From Schlegelella_A sp036496385 (GTDB taxonomy: Bacteria > Pseudomonadota > Gammaproteobacteria > Burkholderiales > Burkholderiaceae_C), in NCBI GenBank assembly GCA_036496385.1, contig DASXLD010000114.1:1-36332 (forward strand): a stretch of DNA of 36,332 nucleotides, read 5' to 3'. A model generated the notes under the pieces. It ran no database searches and had not been told where the DNA came from. It was given only the letters and a program-made list of their open reading frames with translations. A program made the position numbers and the translations under genes. Below are positions 23,680-32,537 of this stretch, piece by piece (positions within the stretch are counted from its first letter, which is position 1; each line of letters opens with the position of its first letter).

Positions 23680-24183
23680 TCACGCCTCGACGCGCTTGAC
23701 GCGCTGTTGCAGGCGATCGAGCACCAGCGGCGAGACGAACTTCGAAACGTCGCCGGAGAGGTTGGCGATCTCGCGCACGAACGTGCCGGAGACGAACTGG
23801 AACTGGTCGCTCGGGGTCAGGAACACTGTTTCGACATCGGGCATCAGCTGCCGGTTCATGCCGGCCATCTGGAACTCGTATTCGAAGTCGCTCACCGCGC
23901 GCAGGCCGCGAACGACGACCTTGCCATCCTGCGCGACGACGAAATCGCGCAGCAACCCGCGGAACGCCATCACCTCGACGTTCGAGTGCTTGGCGGCGAG
24001 CTCGGTGGCGATGTCGAGCCGCTCGGCGACCGTGAACATCGTCCGCTTGTGGTGGCCGGCAGCGACGGCGACGATCAGCCGCTCGAACAGCCGGCTGGCA
24101 CGGCCCATCAGGTCCTCGTGACCGAGGGTCATCGGATCGAAGGTGCCCGGGTATACGGCTGTCAGTCGGGTCGCGGATGTCAC
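23680..24183 (-). CDS. coaD: Phosphopantetheine adenylyltransferase
   Basis: 167 residues from the GTG at 24183, which has GGAG six bases upstream. A second GTG at 24195 would add four residues but has a poorer site. CoaD makes dephospho-CoA from 4'-phosphopantetheine and ATP. Conserved features: YPGTFDPMTLGHEDL with the nucleotidyltransferase TxGH (19-22), VVRGLRAVSDFEYEFQMAGMNRQL and FVSGTFVREIANLSGDVSKFV. It lies 78 bp after rsmD, a common pairing, so the rsmD-coaD unit appears to have been appended to the his operon. Confidence 0.96.
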   Translation of the reverse strand: MTSATRLTAVYPGTFDPMTLGHEDLMGRASRLFERLIVAVAAGHHKRTMFTVAERLDIATELAAKHSNVEVMAFRGLLRDFVVAQDGKVVVRGLRAVSDFEYEFQMAGMNRQLMPDVETVFLTPSDQFQFVSGTFVREIANLSGDVSKFVSPLVLDRLQQRVKRVEA

Positions 24184-24261
24184 GGCGATCTCCACGCGGG
24201 GAAGGTCCTTGCCGGCACCCGGCGCGGCTCGACCTCGATGCGGCGCAGTGTAGCCGCGGCT

Positions 24262-24875
24262 TCAGCCCGACGGCGACTTGCGCAAGAGCTGGAAGTGGAC
24301 CGCGCCGGCGCGGCCGGAGCGATGCGGCTCGAGGCCGAGCGCGGTGGCGCTGTCGGCGTCGATGGCCGCCGCCGCCTCGACGTAGACGTATCCGCCGTCG
24401 CGGACGATCCGCGCCGCCGCCCCGAGCGCCGGCGCGAGCAACGCAGCGTCGAACGGCGGATCGAGGAAGACGAGATCGACGCTTGCCGCCGCCGCTCGCG
24501 CGAGCCACTGCAGGGCGTCGGCGCGCTCGACGCGGACCGCGTCTGCGTGCAGCCGCTGCCGAACAGCCTGGAGACCGGCGAAGAGCGCGGGGTCGCGCTC
24601 GAGCAGTACGACGTCGGCAGCGCCGCGCGACGCCGCTTCGAAGCCGAGCGCGCCCGAGCCTGCGAACGCATCGACGCAGCGCCAGCCGCCGAGCGAGGGA
24701 CCGAGCCAGTTGAAGAGCGTTTCGCGGACGCGGTCGGGCGTCGGCCTGAGGCCCGGCCGATCGGCGACCGGCAGCTTGCTTCGCTTCCAGGCGCCGCCGA
24801 CGATCCGGACCTCGCGCGGGAGCACCGGCGACGTTCGCGCCTTCGCACCGTGCGGCCGCGCCGCGGTGCGCGACT

Positions 24876-24879
<4 letters not shown>
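24262..24879 (-). CDS. rsmD: 16S rRNA (guanine(966)-N(2))-methyltransferase RsmD
   Basis: 205 residues from a GTG at 24879 that overlaps the hisF stop (GTGA). Motifs: EVRIVGGAWKRSKL at the start of the fold, RPTPDRVRETLFNWL, the SAM-binding loop VDAFAGSGALGFEAASRGA, and the catalytic DPPF in VDLVFLDPPFD. The first roughly 25 residues (basic, Ala-rich) are not part of the fold. The enzyme methylates G966 of 16S rRNA. Translational coupling to hisF is unusual and suggests rearrangement has joined the histidine operon to rsmD-coaD. Confidence 0.94.
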
Positions 24880-25640
<761 letters not shown>

Positions 25641-25686
25641 GCGGCGCGCCGACGAGCGCCACGAGCGCCCGGCGAAGACCCGAGTA

Positions 25687-26430
25687 TCAGGCGCTGGCGA
25701 GCTCGTCGGCGCGCGCCTGCGCGGCCGCGAAGTCGAGCTCGCCGCTGTAGATCGCGCGGCCGCAGATGACGCCTTCGATGCCGACGTCCTCGACTGCGCA
25801 GAGCTTCTCGATGTCGGCCAGCGTCGCCAGCCCGCCCGAGGCGAACACCGGGATCGTCAGCACCTGCGCCAGCTTCACCGTCGCCTCGACGTTGACGCCG
25901 GTGAGCATGCCGTCGCGGCCGATGTCGGTGTAGATGATTCCTTCGACGCCGTAGTCCTCGAACTTCTTGGCGAGGTCGGCGACCTCGTGCCCGGTGAGCT
26001 TGCTCCAGCCGTCGGTCGCGACCTTGCCGTCCTTGGCGTCGAGGCCGACGATGATGTGGCCGCCGAACGCACTGCACGCATCGCGCATGAAGCCCGGGTT
26101 CTTGACCGCCGCGGTGCCGATGATGATGTAGCTGAGGCCGTCGTCGAGGTAGCGCTCGATGGTGTCGAGGTCGCGGATGCCGCCGCCGAGCTGGACCGGG
26201 ATCTCGTCGCCGACCTCGGCGAGGATCGCCTTCACCGCGCTTTCGTTGACCGGCCTGCCGGCGAACGCACCGTTGAGGTCGACCAGATGCAACCGTCGCG
26301 CGCCGGCGTCGACCCAGCGCCGCGCCATCGCTGCGGGGTTGTCGCTGAAGATCGTCGAGTCGTTCATGTCGCCCTGGCGCAGGCGGACGCAGTGGCCGTC
26401 CTTGAGATCGATCGCGGGGATCAGCAGCAT
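25687..26430 (-). CDS. hisA: Phosphoribosylformimino-5-aminoimidazole carboxamide ribotide isomerase HisA
   Basis: 247 residues, the standard length. The barrel opens with MLLIPAIDLKDGHCVRLRQG (catalytic D8), and also shows VQLGGGIRDLDTIERYL, VGLDAKDGKVATDGW and FASGGLATLADIEKL. It catalyses the Amadori rearrangement of ProFAR to PRFAR. It lies 77 bp after hisH and 46 bp before hisF, in the expected H-A-F order. No ribosome binding site stands out before the ATG. Confidence 0.97.
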   Translation of the reverse strand: MLLIPAIDLKDGHCVRLRQGDMNDSTIFSDNPAAMARRWVDAGARRLHLVDLNGAFAGRPVNESAVKAILAEVGDEIPVQLGGGIRDLDTIERYLDDGLSYIIIGTAAVKNPGFMRDACSAFGGHIIVGLDAKDGKVATDGWSKLTGHEVADLAKKFEDYGVEGIIYTDIGRDGMLTGVNVEATVKLAQVLTIPVFASGGLATLADIEKLCAVEDVGIEGVICGRAIYSGELDFAAAQARADELASA

Positions 26431-26507
26431 GGCCGAAGCAGAAGCGAACCGGGGTGGACGGGCCGAGGGACGAGCGGGCCCGCGATGCGCGGCGCCCGAG
26501 AGTTTCG

Positions 26508-27185
26508 TCAGGGGTTCCAGTGGAGGAAGTTGCGGTACAGCGCGAGACCGTGGGCGGCGCTCTTTTCGGGGTGGAACTGGGTCGCGAAAATGTTATCGCG
26601 TGCCAGCGCCGAGGTAAAGCGACCGCCGTAGTCTGTTTCGCCGGCACTGTGGCGCCGGTCTGCCGGCCGCGCGTAGTAGCTGTGCACGAAATAGAAGTAG
26701 GCGCGATCCGGGATGCCGTTCCAGAGTGCATGCCCGCTCGCCTGATGGACCTCGTTCCAGCCCATCTGCGGCACTTTGTAGCGGCTGCCGTCCTCCTGCA
26801 GCCGCCCCTCGAGCCGGAAGCGGACGACTTCGCCCGCGATGAGGCCGAGCCCGGGCGTGCCGGATAGGGCCTCGCCCTCCTCGCTGCGGTCGAGCAGCAT
26901 CTGCATGCCGATGCAGACGCCGAGCAGCGGCTTCGTCGCCGCCGCCTCGCGGACCGCCGCTTCCAGGCCCGACTCGCGCAGCTCGCGCATGCAATCGGGC
27001 ATCGCGCCCTGGCCCGGCAGGACGACGCGTTCGGCGGCAACGACCGCGGCCGGGTCCGACGTGACGACGACCTCGATCGCCTCGCCCGTGCCCGCGGCCT
27101 CGCGGGCGACGTGTGCCACCGCCTGCGCCACCGAGCGCAGATTGCCCATGCCGTAGTCGACGACGGCGACGATGCGTTGGCTCAC
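26508..27185 (-). CDS. hisH: Imidazole glycerol phosphate synthase glutaminase subunit HisH
   Basis: 225 residues, a class I glutamine amidotransferase that supplies ammonia to HisF. The triad is visible: C91 in LLGVCIGMQMLL, with H205 and E207 in TQFHPEKS. The N-terminus VVDYGMGNLRSV and YFYFVHSYYARP are also typical. About ten extra residues (AAGTGEAIEV) lie near residue 31 relative to the shortest family members. It follows hisB by 24 bp; the marC gene often found between hisB and hisH in Burkholderia is absent. Confidence 0.96.
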   Translation of the reverse strand: MSQRIVAVVDYGMGNLRSVAQAVAHVAREAAGTGEAIEVVVTSDPAAVVAAERVVLPGQGAMPDCMRELRESGLEAAVREAAATKPLLGVCIGMQMLLDRSEEGEALSGTPGLGLIAGEVVRFRLEGRLQEDGSRYKVPQMGWNEVHQASGHALWNGIPDRAYFYFVHSYYARPADRRHSAGETDYGGRFTSALARDNIFATQFHPEKSAAHGLALYRNFLHWNP

Positions 27186-27209
27186 GACAACACCGCGCGA
27201 TCGCGCGCC

Positions 27210-27839
27210 CTAGAGCGAGCCCTTCGTCGACGGCACGACGTTGCCGAGGCGCGGATCGACCGCGACCGCCATCCGAAGCGCCCGTGCGAACGCCTTGAAC
27301 ACCGTCTCGCATTGATGGTGCGCGTTCTCGCCGCGCAGGTTGTCGATGTGCAGCGTCACCAGCGCGTGGTTGGCGAAGCCCTGGAAGAACTCGTGCGCGA
27401 GCTGGGCGTCGAAGCCGCCGATCATGCCGGCCTTGAACGGCACCTGCATCACCAGCCCGGGCCGGCCCGAGAAATCGATGACGACGCGCGAGAGCGCCTC
27501 GTCGAGCGGGACGTAGGCGTGGCCGAAGCGCGTCAGGCCGCGCTTGTCGCCGACCGCCTCGCCGACCGCCATGCCGAGCGCGATGCCGACGTCCTCGACG
27601 GTGTGGTGGCCGTCGATGTGGAGGTCGCCCTCGGCCTCGATCTCGAGGTCGATCGTGCCGTGGCGGGCGATCTGCTCGAGCATGTGGTCGAAAAAGCCGA
27701 TCCCGGTCGAGATCCGTGCGCTGCCGCTGCCGTCGAGGTCGACGCTGACGCCGATCTTGGTTTCCTTGGTGTCGCGCCGGATCGACGCCCGGCGCGCGGC
27801 GACGGTGGGTGCGGCGGCTTGGGTCTTGCTCATGCTCAT
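27210..27839 (-). CDS. hisB: Imidazoleglycerol-phosphate dehydratase HisB (monofunctional)
   Basis: 209 residues. The start ATG at 27839 overlaps the hisC stop (ATGA); a second ATG two codons later is possible. Metal-binding histidine motifs: FFDHMLEQIARHG, DGHHTVEDVGIALG, HEFFQGFANHALVTLHI and NAHHQCETVFKAFARALR. The N-terminal histidinol-phosphatase domain of the enterobacterial bifunctional HisB is absent, so histidinol-phosphatase must be encoded elsewhere. The first 20 or so residues are a variable leader (SKTQAAAPTVAARRAS). Confidence 0.96.
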   Translation of the reverse strand: MSMSKTQAAAPTVAARRASIRRDTKETKIGVSVDLDGSGSARISTGIGFFDHMLEQIARHGTIDLEIEAEGDLHIDGHHTVEDVGIALGMAVGEAVGDKRGLTRFGHAYVPLDEALSRVVIDFSGRPGLVMQVPFKAGMIGGFDAQLAHEFFQGFANHALVTLHIDNLRGENAHHQCETVFKAFARALRMAVAVDPRLGNVVPSTKGSL

Positions 27840-28924
27840 CGAAGGCTCGCACCGAGGGCGTCGATCATGCGCGTATTTTCCTCCGCCGTGCCGACCGTCA
27901 GGCGCAGGCACCCGATCAGCAGCGGATGGAGCCCCTCGACGTTCTTGACCAGGACGCCCTGTGCCTTCATCGCGGCGAACACGCCTTGCGCGTCGGGGAC
28001 GCGGACGAGAATCATGTTCGCCTCGCTCGGAAACGGCGTCGCACCGGGCAGCGCCGCAAGCTCGCGCTGCAGGCGAGCGCGCTCGGCGCGCAGGAGCGCC
28101 GCCTGGCGAGCGAACTCGTCGGCGTTCTCGAGCGCGAACAGCGTCGCCTCGGCGTTGAGCGCGCCGATGTTGTAGGGCGGGCGGACCTTGTCGATCTCGT
28201 CCACCAGCGCCGCCGGCCCGCAGAGATAGCCGAGCCGGACGCCGGCGAGGCCGAACTTGCTGAGCGTGCGCAGCACCAGCACGTGCGGCGCCGAGCCGAG
28301 CTTGGGCAGCCACGAACGCGACGAGAACGGCTGATAGGCCTCGTCGAAGACGACCAGCCCGTCCTGCGCGCCGACCGCCGCGACGATGCGCTCGACGGCT
28401 CGCTCGTCGAACAGATTGGCGGTCGGGTTGTTCGGATAGGCGAGGTAGGTGAGCGCCGGCCGATGCCTCTCGATCGCGGCCAGCATCGGCTCGAGGTCGA
28501 GCTCGAACGTCGGCGTCAGCGGCACGCCGACGAAGTTCAGCCCGTGCAGGCGCGCCGACATCTCGTACATCACGAATCCCGGCACCGGCGCGAGGATCGT
28601 GGCGCCGGCGGTATCCAGCGCGAGCGCGAGGAGCGAGATCAGTTCGTCGGAGCCGTTGCCGAGCATCATCTTGCAGCCGGCGGGCAGCCCGACGTAGCGG
28701 GTCAGCGCCGCGATCACGTCGGCGACGCAGCGTGTCGGGTAGCGGTTGATCGCAACCTTGCCGAGCCGCCGCCCGAGCTCGTCCTGCAGCGGCTGCGGCA
28801 GGCGAAACGGGTTCTCCATCGCATCGAGCTTGACGAGCCCTTCGCTCGGCTGGATCGCGTAGGCATGCATCGAGCGGACGTCCTGGCGAACGACCTTCGC
28901 GTAGCGGTCGGCTTCGCTCGTCAC
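27836..28924 (-). CDS. hisC: Histidinol-phosphate aminotransferase HisC
   Basis: 362 residues from a GTG at 28924 that overlaps the hisD stop (GTGA). It is a PLP-dependent class I/II aminotransferase acting on imidazole acetol phosphate. The cofactor lysine is in LRTLSKFGLAGVRLGY. Also seen are KLDAMENPFRLP, MLGNGSDELISLL, YLAYPNNPTANLF and VVFDEAYQPFS. The C-terminus GCLRLTVGTAEENTRMIDAL is complete. It is coupled at both ends by 4-bp overlaps, which should keep HisD, HisC and HisB expression in step. Confidence 0.96.
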   Translation of the reverse strand: MTSEADRYAKVVRQDVRSMHAYAIQPSEGLVKLDAMENPFRLPQPLQDELGRRLGKVAINRYPTRCVADVIAALTRYVGLPAGCKMMLGNGSDELISLLALALDTAGATILAPVPGFVMYEMSARLHGLNFVGVPLTPTFELDLEPMLAAIERHRPALTYLAYPNNPTANLFDERAVERIVAAVGAQDGLVVFDEAYQPFSSRSWLPKLGSAPHVLVLRTLSKFGLAGVRLGYLCGPAALVDEIDKVRPPYNIGALNAEATLFALENADEFARQAALLRAERARLQRELAALPGATPFPSEANMILVRVPDAQGVFAAMKAQGVLVKNVEGLHPLLIGCLRLTVGTAEENTRMIDALGASLR

Positions 28925-30273
28925 GGCTTGCCGCCTTCGAGCCGGATCTCGGCCGCGCGCGCATGCGCGTCGAGGCCTTCGCCGCGCGCGAGCGTCGCCG
29001 CGATCGGCCCGAGCACCGCAGCGCCGCGGGCGCTGACCTCGATGATGCTGGTTCGCTTCTGGAAGTCGTAGACACCGAGCGGTGACGAGAAGCGCGCCGT
29101 TCCCGCCGTCGGCAGGACGTGGTTGGGGCCGGCGCAGTAGTCGCCAAGGCTCTCGCTCGTGAAGGCACCGAGGAAGATCGCGCCGGCGTGGCGCAGCAGC
29201 GGCTCCCAGCGCGAAGGCTCGCGGGCGCTCACCTCGAGGTGCTCGGGAGCGATCCGGTTCGAGATCGCGCACGCCTCTTCCATCGAGCGGGTGCGGATCA
29301 GCGCGCCGCGGCCTTCGAGCGACGCGAGCACGATGGCGCGCCGCGGCAGCGACGGCAGCAGCCGGTCGATCGCGGCGCGGACGCGCTCGATGTAGTCGGC
29401 GTCGGGGCAGAGCAGGATGCTCTGCGCGAGCGCGTCGTGCTCGGCCTGGCTGAAGAGGTCCATCGCGACCCACTCGGGCGGCGTCGTGCCGTCGGCGAGG
29501 ACGAGGATCTCGCTCGGGCCGGCGATCATGTCGATGCCGACGGTGCCGAAGACGCGCCGCTTCGCGCTCGCGACGTAGGCGTTGCCGGGGCCGGTGATCT
29601 TGTGCACGGCAGGGATCGTCTCGGTGCCGTACGCGAGCGCGCCGATCGCCTGCGCGCCGCCGATCGTGAACACGCGGTCGACGCCGGCGAGCGCCGCGGC
29701 GGCGAGGACGAGACGATTGCGCTCGCCTGCCGAAGGCGGGGCAGTGCCGCCGTCTCGCGACGGCATGGGCGCGACCATCACGATCTCGCCGACGCCGGCC
29801 ACCTTCGCCGGCACCGCGTTCATCAGCACGCTCGACGGATACGCGGCCTTGCCGCCGGGAACGTAGATGCCGACGCGCTCGAGCGGCGTCACCTTCTGGC
29901 CGAGCAGCGTGCCGTCGCCGTCGCGGTAGCTCCACGAGCGGCCGCATGCGTCGCGCTGCCGCTCGTGATAGTCGCGCACGCGGCCGGCGGCGGCTTCGAG
30001 CGCGGCGCGCTGCAGCTCCGGCAAGGCGGCGAGCGCGCCCTCGAGCTCCGCCTTGCCGACCTCGAGCGCGCCCAGCGATGCCGCGTCGATGCCGTCGAAG
30101 CGGCGCGTGCAGTCGAGCACCGCGGCGTCGCCGTGGGCGCGGACGTCGGCGAGGATCGCGGCGACGCTCTGCTCGATCGCGTCGTCGGTCTCGGCCGAAT
30201 ACGCGAGCAGCCTCGCCAACGCCGCGTCGAAGCCGGCGTCGGCGGTGCTCAGCGCGGCGATCGCGACGCTCAT
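28921..30273 (-). CDS. hisD: Histidinol dehydrogenase HisD
   Basis: 450 residues. It oxidises histidinol to histidine with two NAD+ and a zinc ion. Conserved parts: VGIYVPGGKAAYPSSVLMNA, FTIGGAQAIGALAYGT, ITGPGNAYV, MIAGPSEILVLAD, DLFSQAEHD (zinc and catalytic residues) and IAPEHLEV. An insert of about 13 residues (SRDGGTAPPSAGE, 172-184; bases 29722-29760) interrupts the usual PTP-to-RN-LVLAAA link, and its DNA contains a short inverted repeat. The start ATG overlaps the hisG stop. Confidence 0.96.
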   Translation of the reverse strand: MSVAIAALSTADAGFDAALARLLAYSAETDDAIEQSVAAILADVRAHGDAAVLDCTRRFDGIDAASLGALEVGKAELEGALAALPELQRAALEAAAGRVRDYHERQRDACGRSWSYRDGDGTLLGQKVTPLERVGIYVPGGKAAYPSSVLMNAVPAKVAGVGEIVMVAPMPSRDGGTAPPSAGERNRLVLAAAALAGVDRVFTIGGAQAIGALAYGTETIPAVHKITGPGNAYVASAKRRVFGTVGIDMIAGPSEILVLADGTTPPEWVAMDLFSQAEHDALAQSILLCPDADYIERVRAAIDRLLPSLPRRAIVLASLEGRGALIRTRSMEEACAISNRIAPEHLEVSAREPSRWEPLLRHAGAIFLGAFTSESLGDYCAGPNHVLPTAGTARFSSPLGVYDFQKRTSIIEVSARGAAVLGPIAATLARGEGLDAHARAAEIRLEGGKP

Positions 30274-30944
30274 GCCGCCCGGGCTCCCGCCTTCGGCGCC
30301 TTCTTCGCCGCTGCGACGACGGCAGCGAGCGCGTCGATCAGCGCCCGGATCGGCTCGCGGTCGAGCTTGAGCGCCGCCTTGTTGACGACCAGTCGCGCCG
30401 AGATCGGCATGATCTCCTCGACTTCGATCAGCGCGTTCGCCTTCAGCGTGTTGCCCGATGCGACGAGGTCGACGATCGCATCGGCGAGGCCGGTGAGCGG
30501 CGCCAGCTCCATCGAGCCGTACAGCTTGATGATGTCGACGTGGACGCCCTTGTCGGCGAAGTGGTCGCGCGCGATTCGGGTGAACTTGGTGGCGACGCGG
30601 ATGCGCGAGCCCTGCCGCGCGGCGGCGGCGTAGTCGAACTCGAGCGGCGCGGCAACGCTCATCCGGCAGCGCGCGACGCCGAGGTCGAGCGGCCGATAGA
30701 GGCCGTCGCCGCCGTGCTCGAGCAAGGTGTCGAGGCCGACGACGCCGAGGTCGGCGCCGCCGTGCTGGACGTAGGTCGGCACGTCGCTGGCGCGGACGAG
30801 GACGATGCGCAGCCCGGGGTTCGAGGTGGCGAGGATCAGGCGGCGGCTCGTCTCGGGATCCTCCGCCGGCACGACGCCGGCCTGGGCGAGCAGCGGCAGC
30901 GTCTCGTCGAGGATCCGCCCTTTCGACAAGGCGAGCGTGATCAC
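30270..30944 (-). CDS. hisG: ATP phosphoribosyltransferase, short form (HisG-S)
   Basis: 224 residues from a GTG at 30944, with GGAG eight bases upstream. The first step of histidine synthesis joins ATP and PRPP. Motifs: VITLALSKGRILDETLPLL, GGADLGVVGLDTLLEHG, RIRVATKFTRIARDHF, KLYGSMELAPLTGLADAIVDLVASGNTLKAN. The length is that of the short form, which lacks the C-terminal histidine-sensing domain and needs the HisRS-like subunit HisZ for activity and feedback; no hisZ is in this window. The start codon sits inside a perfect 20-bp palindrome. Confidence 0.96.
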   Translation of the reverse strand: MITLALSKGRILDETLPLLAQAGVVPAEDPETSRRLILATSNPGLRIVLVRASDVPTYVQHGGADLGVVGLDTLLEHGGDGLYRPLDLGVARCRMSVAAPLEFDYAAAARQGSRIRVATKFTRIARDHFADKGVHVDIIKLYGSMELAPLTGLADAIVDLVASGNTLKANALIEVEEIMPISARLVVNKAALKLDREPIRALIDALAAVVAAAKKAPKAGARAA

Positions 30945-30950
30945 GCTCGC
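30931..30950 (-). promoter_or_regulatory. Perfect 20-bp palindrome over the hisG start codon
   Basis: GCGAGCGTGA followed by TCACGCTCGC is exactly self-complementary, with no mismatch. In the mRNA it can form an 8-bp stem with a GATC loop that contains the hisG GTG codon, next to the GGAG site. This could limit hisG translation initiation or be a DNA-binding site. The structure is seen directly; the function is inferred. Confidence 0.45.
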
Positions 30951-30972
30951 ATCTCCGAATTCCCGAGCATGA

Positions 30973-32235
30973 TCACGACGACACCCGCTCGACGTCGGCG
31001 CCGAGCGCGCGCAGCTTGGCCTCCATGCGGTCGTAGCCGCGGTCGAGGTGGTAGATGCGGTCGATCGTCGTCTCGCCATCGGCAACGAGCGCGCCGATGA
31101 CGAGCCCCGCCGACGCGCGCAGGTCGGTCGCCATCACCGTCGCGCCCGAGAGCCGCTCGACGCCCTGCACGACCGCGACGCGGCCATCGATCTCGATCCT
31201 GGCGCCGAGCCGCATCAGCTCGTTGACGTGCATGAAGCGGTTCTCGAAGATCGTCTCGGTGATCGCCGCCGCGCCTTCGGCGATGCAGTCGAGCGCCATC
31301 AGCTGCGCCTGCATGTCGGTCGGGAACGCCGGGTACTCGCTGGTGCGAACGCTCACCGCGCGCGGCCGCGCGCCGGCGCGAACGCGCAGCCACCCGTCGC
31401 TCGCGTCGATCGTCGCGCCGGCCTCGCGCAGCTTCTCGATCACCGCCTCGAGGTGGTCGCCGCGGCCCTGGCGCAGCACCGCGTCGCCGCCGGTGGCGGC
31501 GACGGCGCAAAGGAAGGTCCCGGCCTCGATGCGGTCGGCGACGATCCGGTGCGTGACGCCATGCAGCCGGTCGACGCCGACGACCCGGATCCGGCTCGTC
31601 CCGTGGCCCTCGATGCGCGCGCCCATCGCGATCAGCATCTCGGCGAGGTCGGTGACCTCGGGCTCCTGCGCCGCGTTCTCGAGGATCGTCTCGCCGCTCG
31701 CGAGCGTCGCCGCCATCAGCAGGTTCTCGGTGCCGGTGACGGTGACCATGTCGGTCGTGATGCGCGCGCCGGCAAGGCGGGTCGCCCTGGCGACGATGTA
31801 GCCGTGCTCGACGACGATCTCGGCGCCCATCGCCTGCAGGCCCTTGATGTGCTGGTCGACCGGCCGGGTGCCGATCGCGCAGCCGCCGGGCAGCGAGACG
31901 CGCGCCTCGCCGAAGCGTGCGAGCAGCGGCCCGAGGACGAGGATCGACGCCCGCATCGTCTTGACGAGCTCGTAAGGCGCCTCGCGCGAAGGCACGTCGT
32001 CGGCGACCAGCGTCATCGTCGCCTCGCCGTCGCCGCCCGCCTCGGCGGCGACGCCCATCGTCTTCAGCAGGCGCGTCATCGTCGCCACGTCCTGCAGGCG
32101 CGGCACGTTCTGCAACTGCACGCGCTCCGAGGTCAGGAGCGCCGCGCAGAGCTCGGGCAGCGCCGCGTTCTTGGCGCCCGAAATGACGATCTCGCCTGCG
32201 AGCCGGCGGCCGCCGCGAATGCGGAGTTGGTCCAT
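30973..32235 (-). CDS. murA: UDP-N-acetylglucosamine 1-carboxyvinyltransferase MurA
   Basis: 420 residues. It transfers enolpyruvate from PEP to UDP-GlcNAc, the first committed step of peptidoglycan synthesis. K22 (SGAKNAALPEL) and the catalytic C119 in SLPGGCAIGTRPVDQHI are present, so the protein should be fosfomycin-sensitive in principle. EYPAFPTDMQAQLMALDCIAEG and NRFMHVNELMRLGA are also conserved. It follows ibaG by 24 bp and precedes hisG by 28 bp. Confidence 0.97.
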   Translation of the reverse strand: MDQLRIRGGRRLAGEIVISGAKNAALPELCAALLTSERVQLQNVPRLQDVATMTRLLKTMGVAAEAGGDGEATMTLVADDVPSREAPYELVKTMRASILVLGPLLARFGEARVSLPGGCAIGTRPVDQHIKGLQAMGAEIVVEHGYIVARATRLAGARITTDMVTVTGTENLLMAATLASGETILENAAQEPEVTDLAEMLIAMGARIEGHGTSRIRVVGVDRLHGVTHRIVADRIEAGTFLCAVAATGGDAVLRQGRGDHLEAVIEKLREAGATIDASDGWLRVRAGARPRAVSVRTSEYPAFPTDMQAQLMALDCIAEGAAAITETIFENRFMHVNELMRLGARIEIDGRVAVVQGVERLSGATVMATDLRASAGLVIGALVADGETTIDRIYHLDRGYDRMEAKLRALGADVERVSS

Positions 32236-32259
32236 GGTGGTGGGCGACGCGCTGCCGCG

Positions 32260-32511
32260 TCAGGCCGGATGGTCGTCGTGATACTCGGCGGGAGTCAGGG
32301 TCTTCATCGACAGCGCGTGGATCTGCTCGCGCATGCGGTCGCCGAGGGCGCGGTAGACGCGCTGATGTCGGGCGATGCGGTTCGTCCCCTCGAATTCACG
32401 CGAGACGATCGTCGCGAAGAAATGGCGGCCGTCGCCCTCGACCTCGACGTGCTCGCAGGCGAGATTCGCGGCGATGTAGCGCTCGATGTCTTCGGGGGTG
32501 GGTTCGGCCAT
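32260..32511 (-). CDS. ibaG: BolA-family protein IbaG
   Basis: 83 residues. The BolA fold motif is REFEGTNRIARHQRVYRALGDRM, followed by IHALSMKTLTPAEY. IbaG-type BolA proteins bind monothiol glutaredoxins through an Fe-S cluster and are linked to acid stress and iron handling. Location immediately upstream of murA is widely conserved and separates it from BolA itself. In most proteobacteria the mla lipid-transport genes precede it; here a DapA-family gene ends 26 bp upstream on the same strand instead. Confidence 0.93.
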   Translation of the reverse strand: MAEPTPEDIERYIAANLACEHVEVEGDGRHFFATIVSREFEGTNRIARHQRVYRALGDRMREQIHALSMKTLTPAEYHDDHPA

Positions 32512-32537
32512 CGGCCGATGTTATCGCGAGCCCGGTT

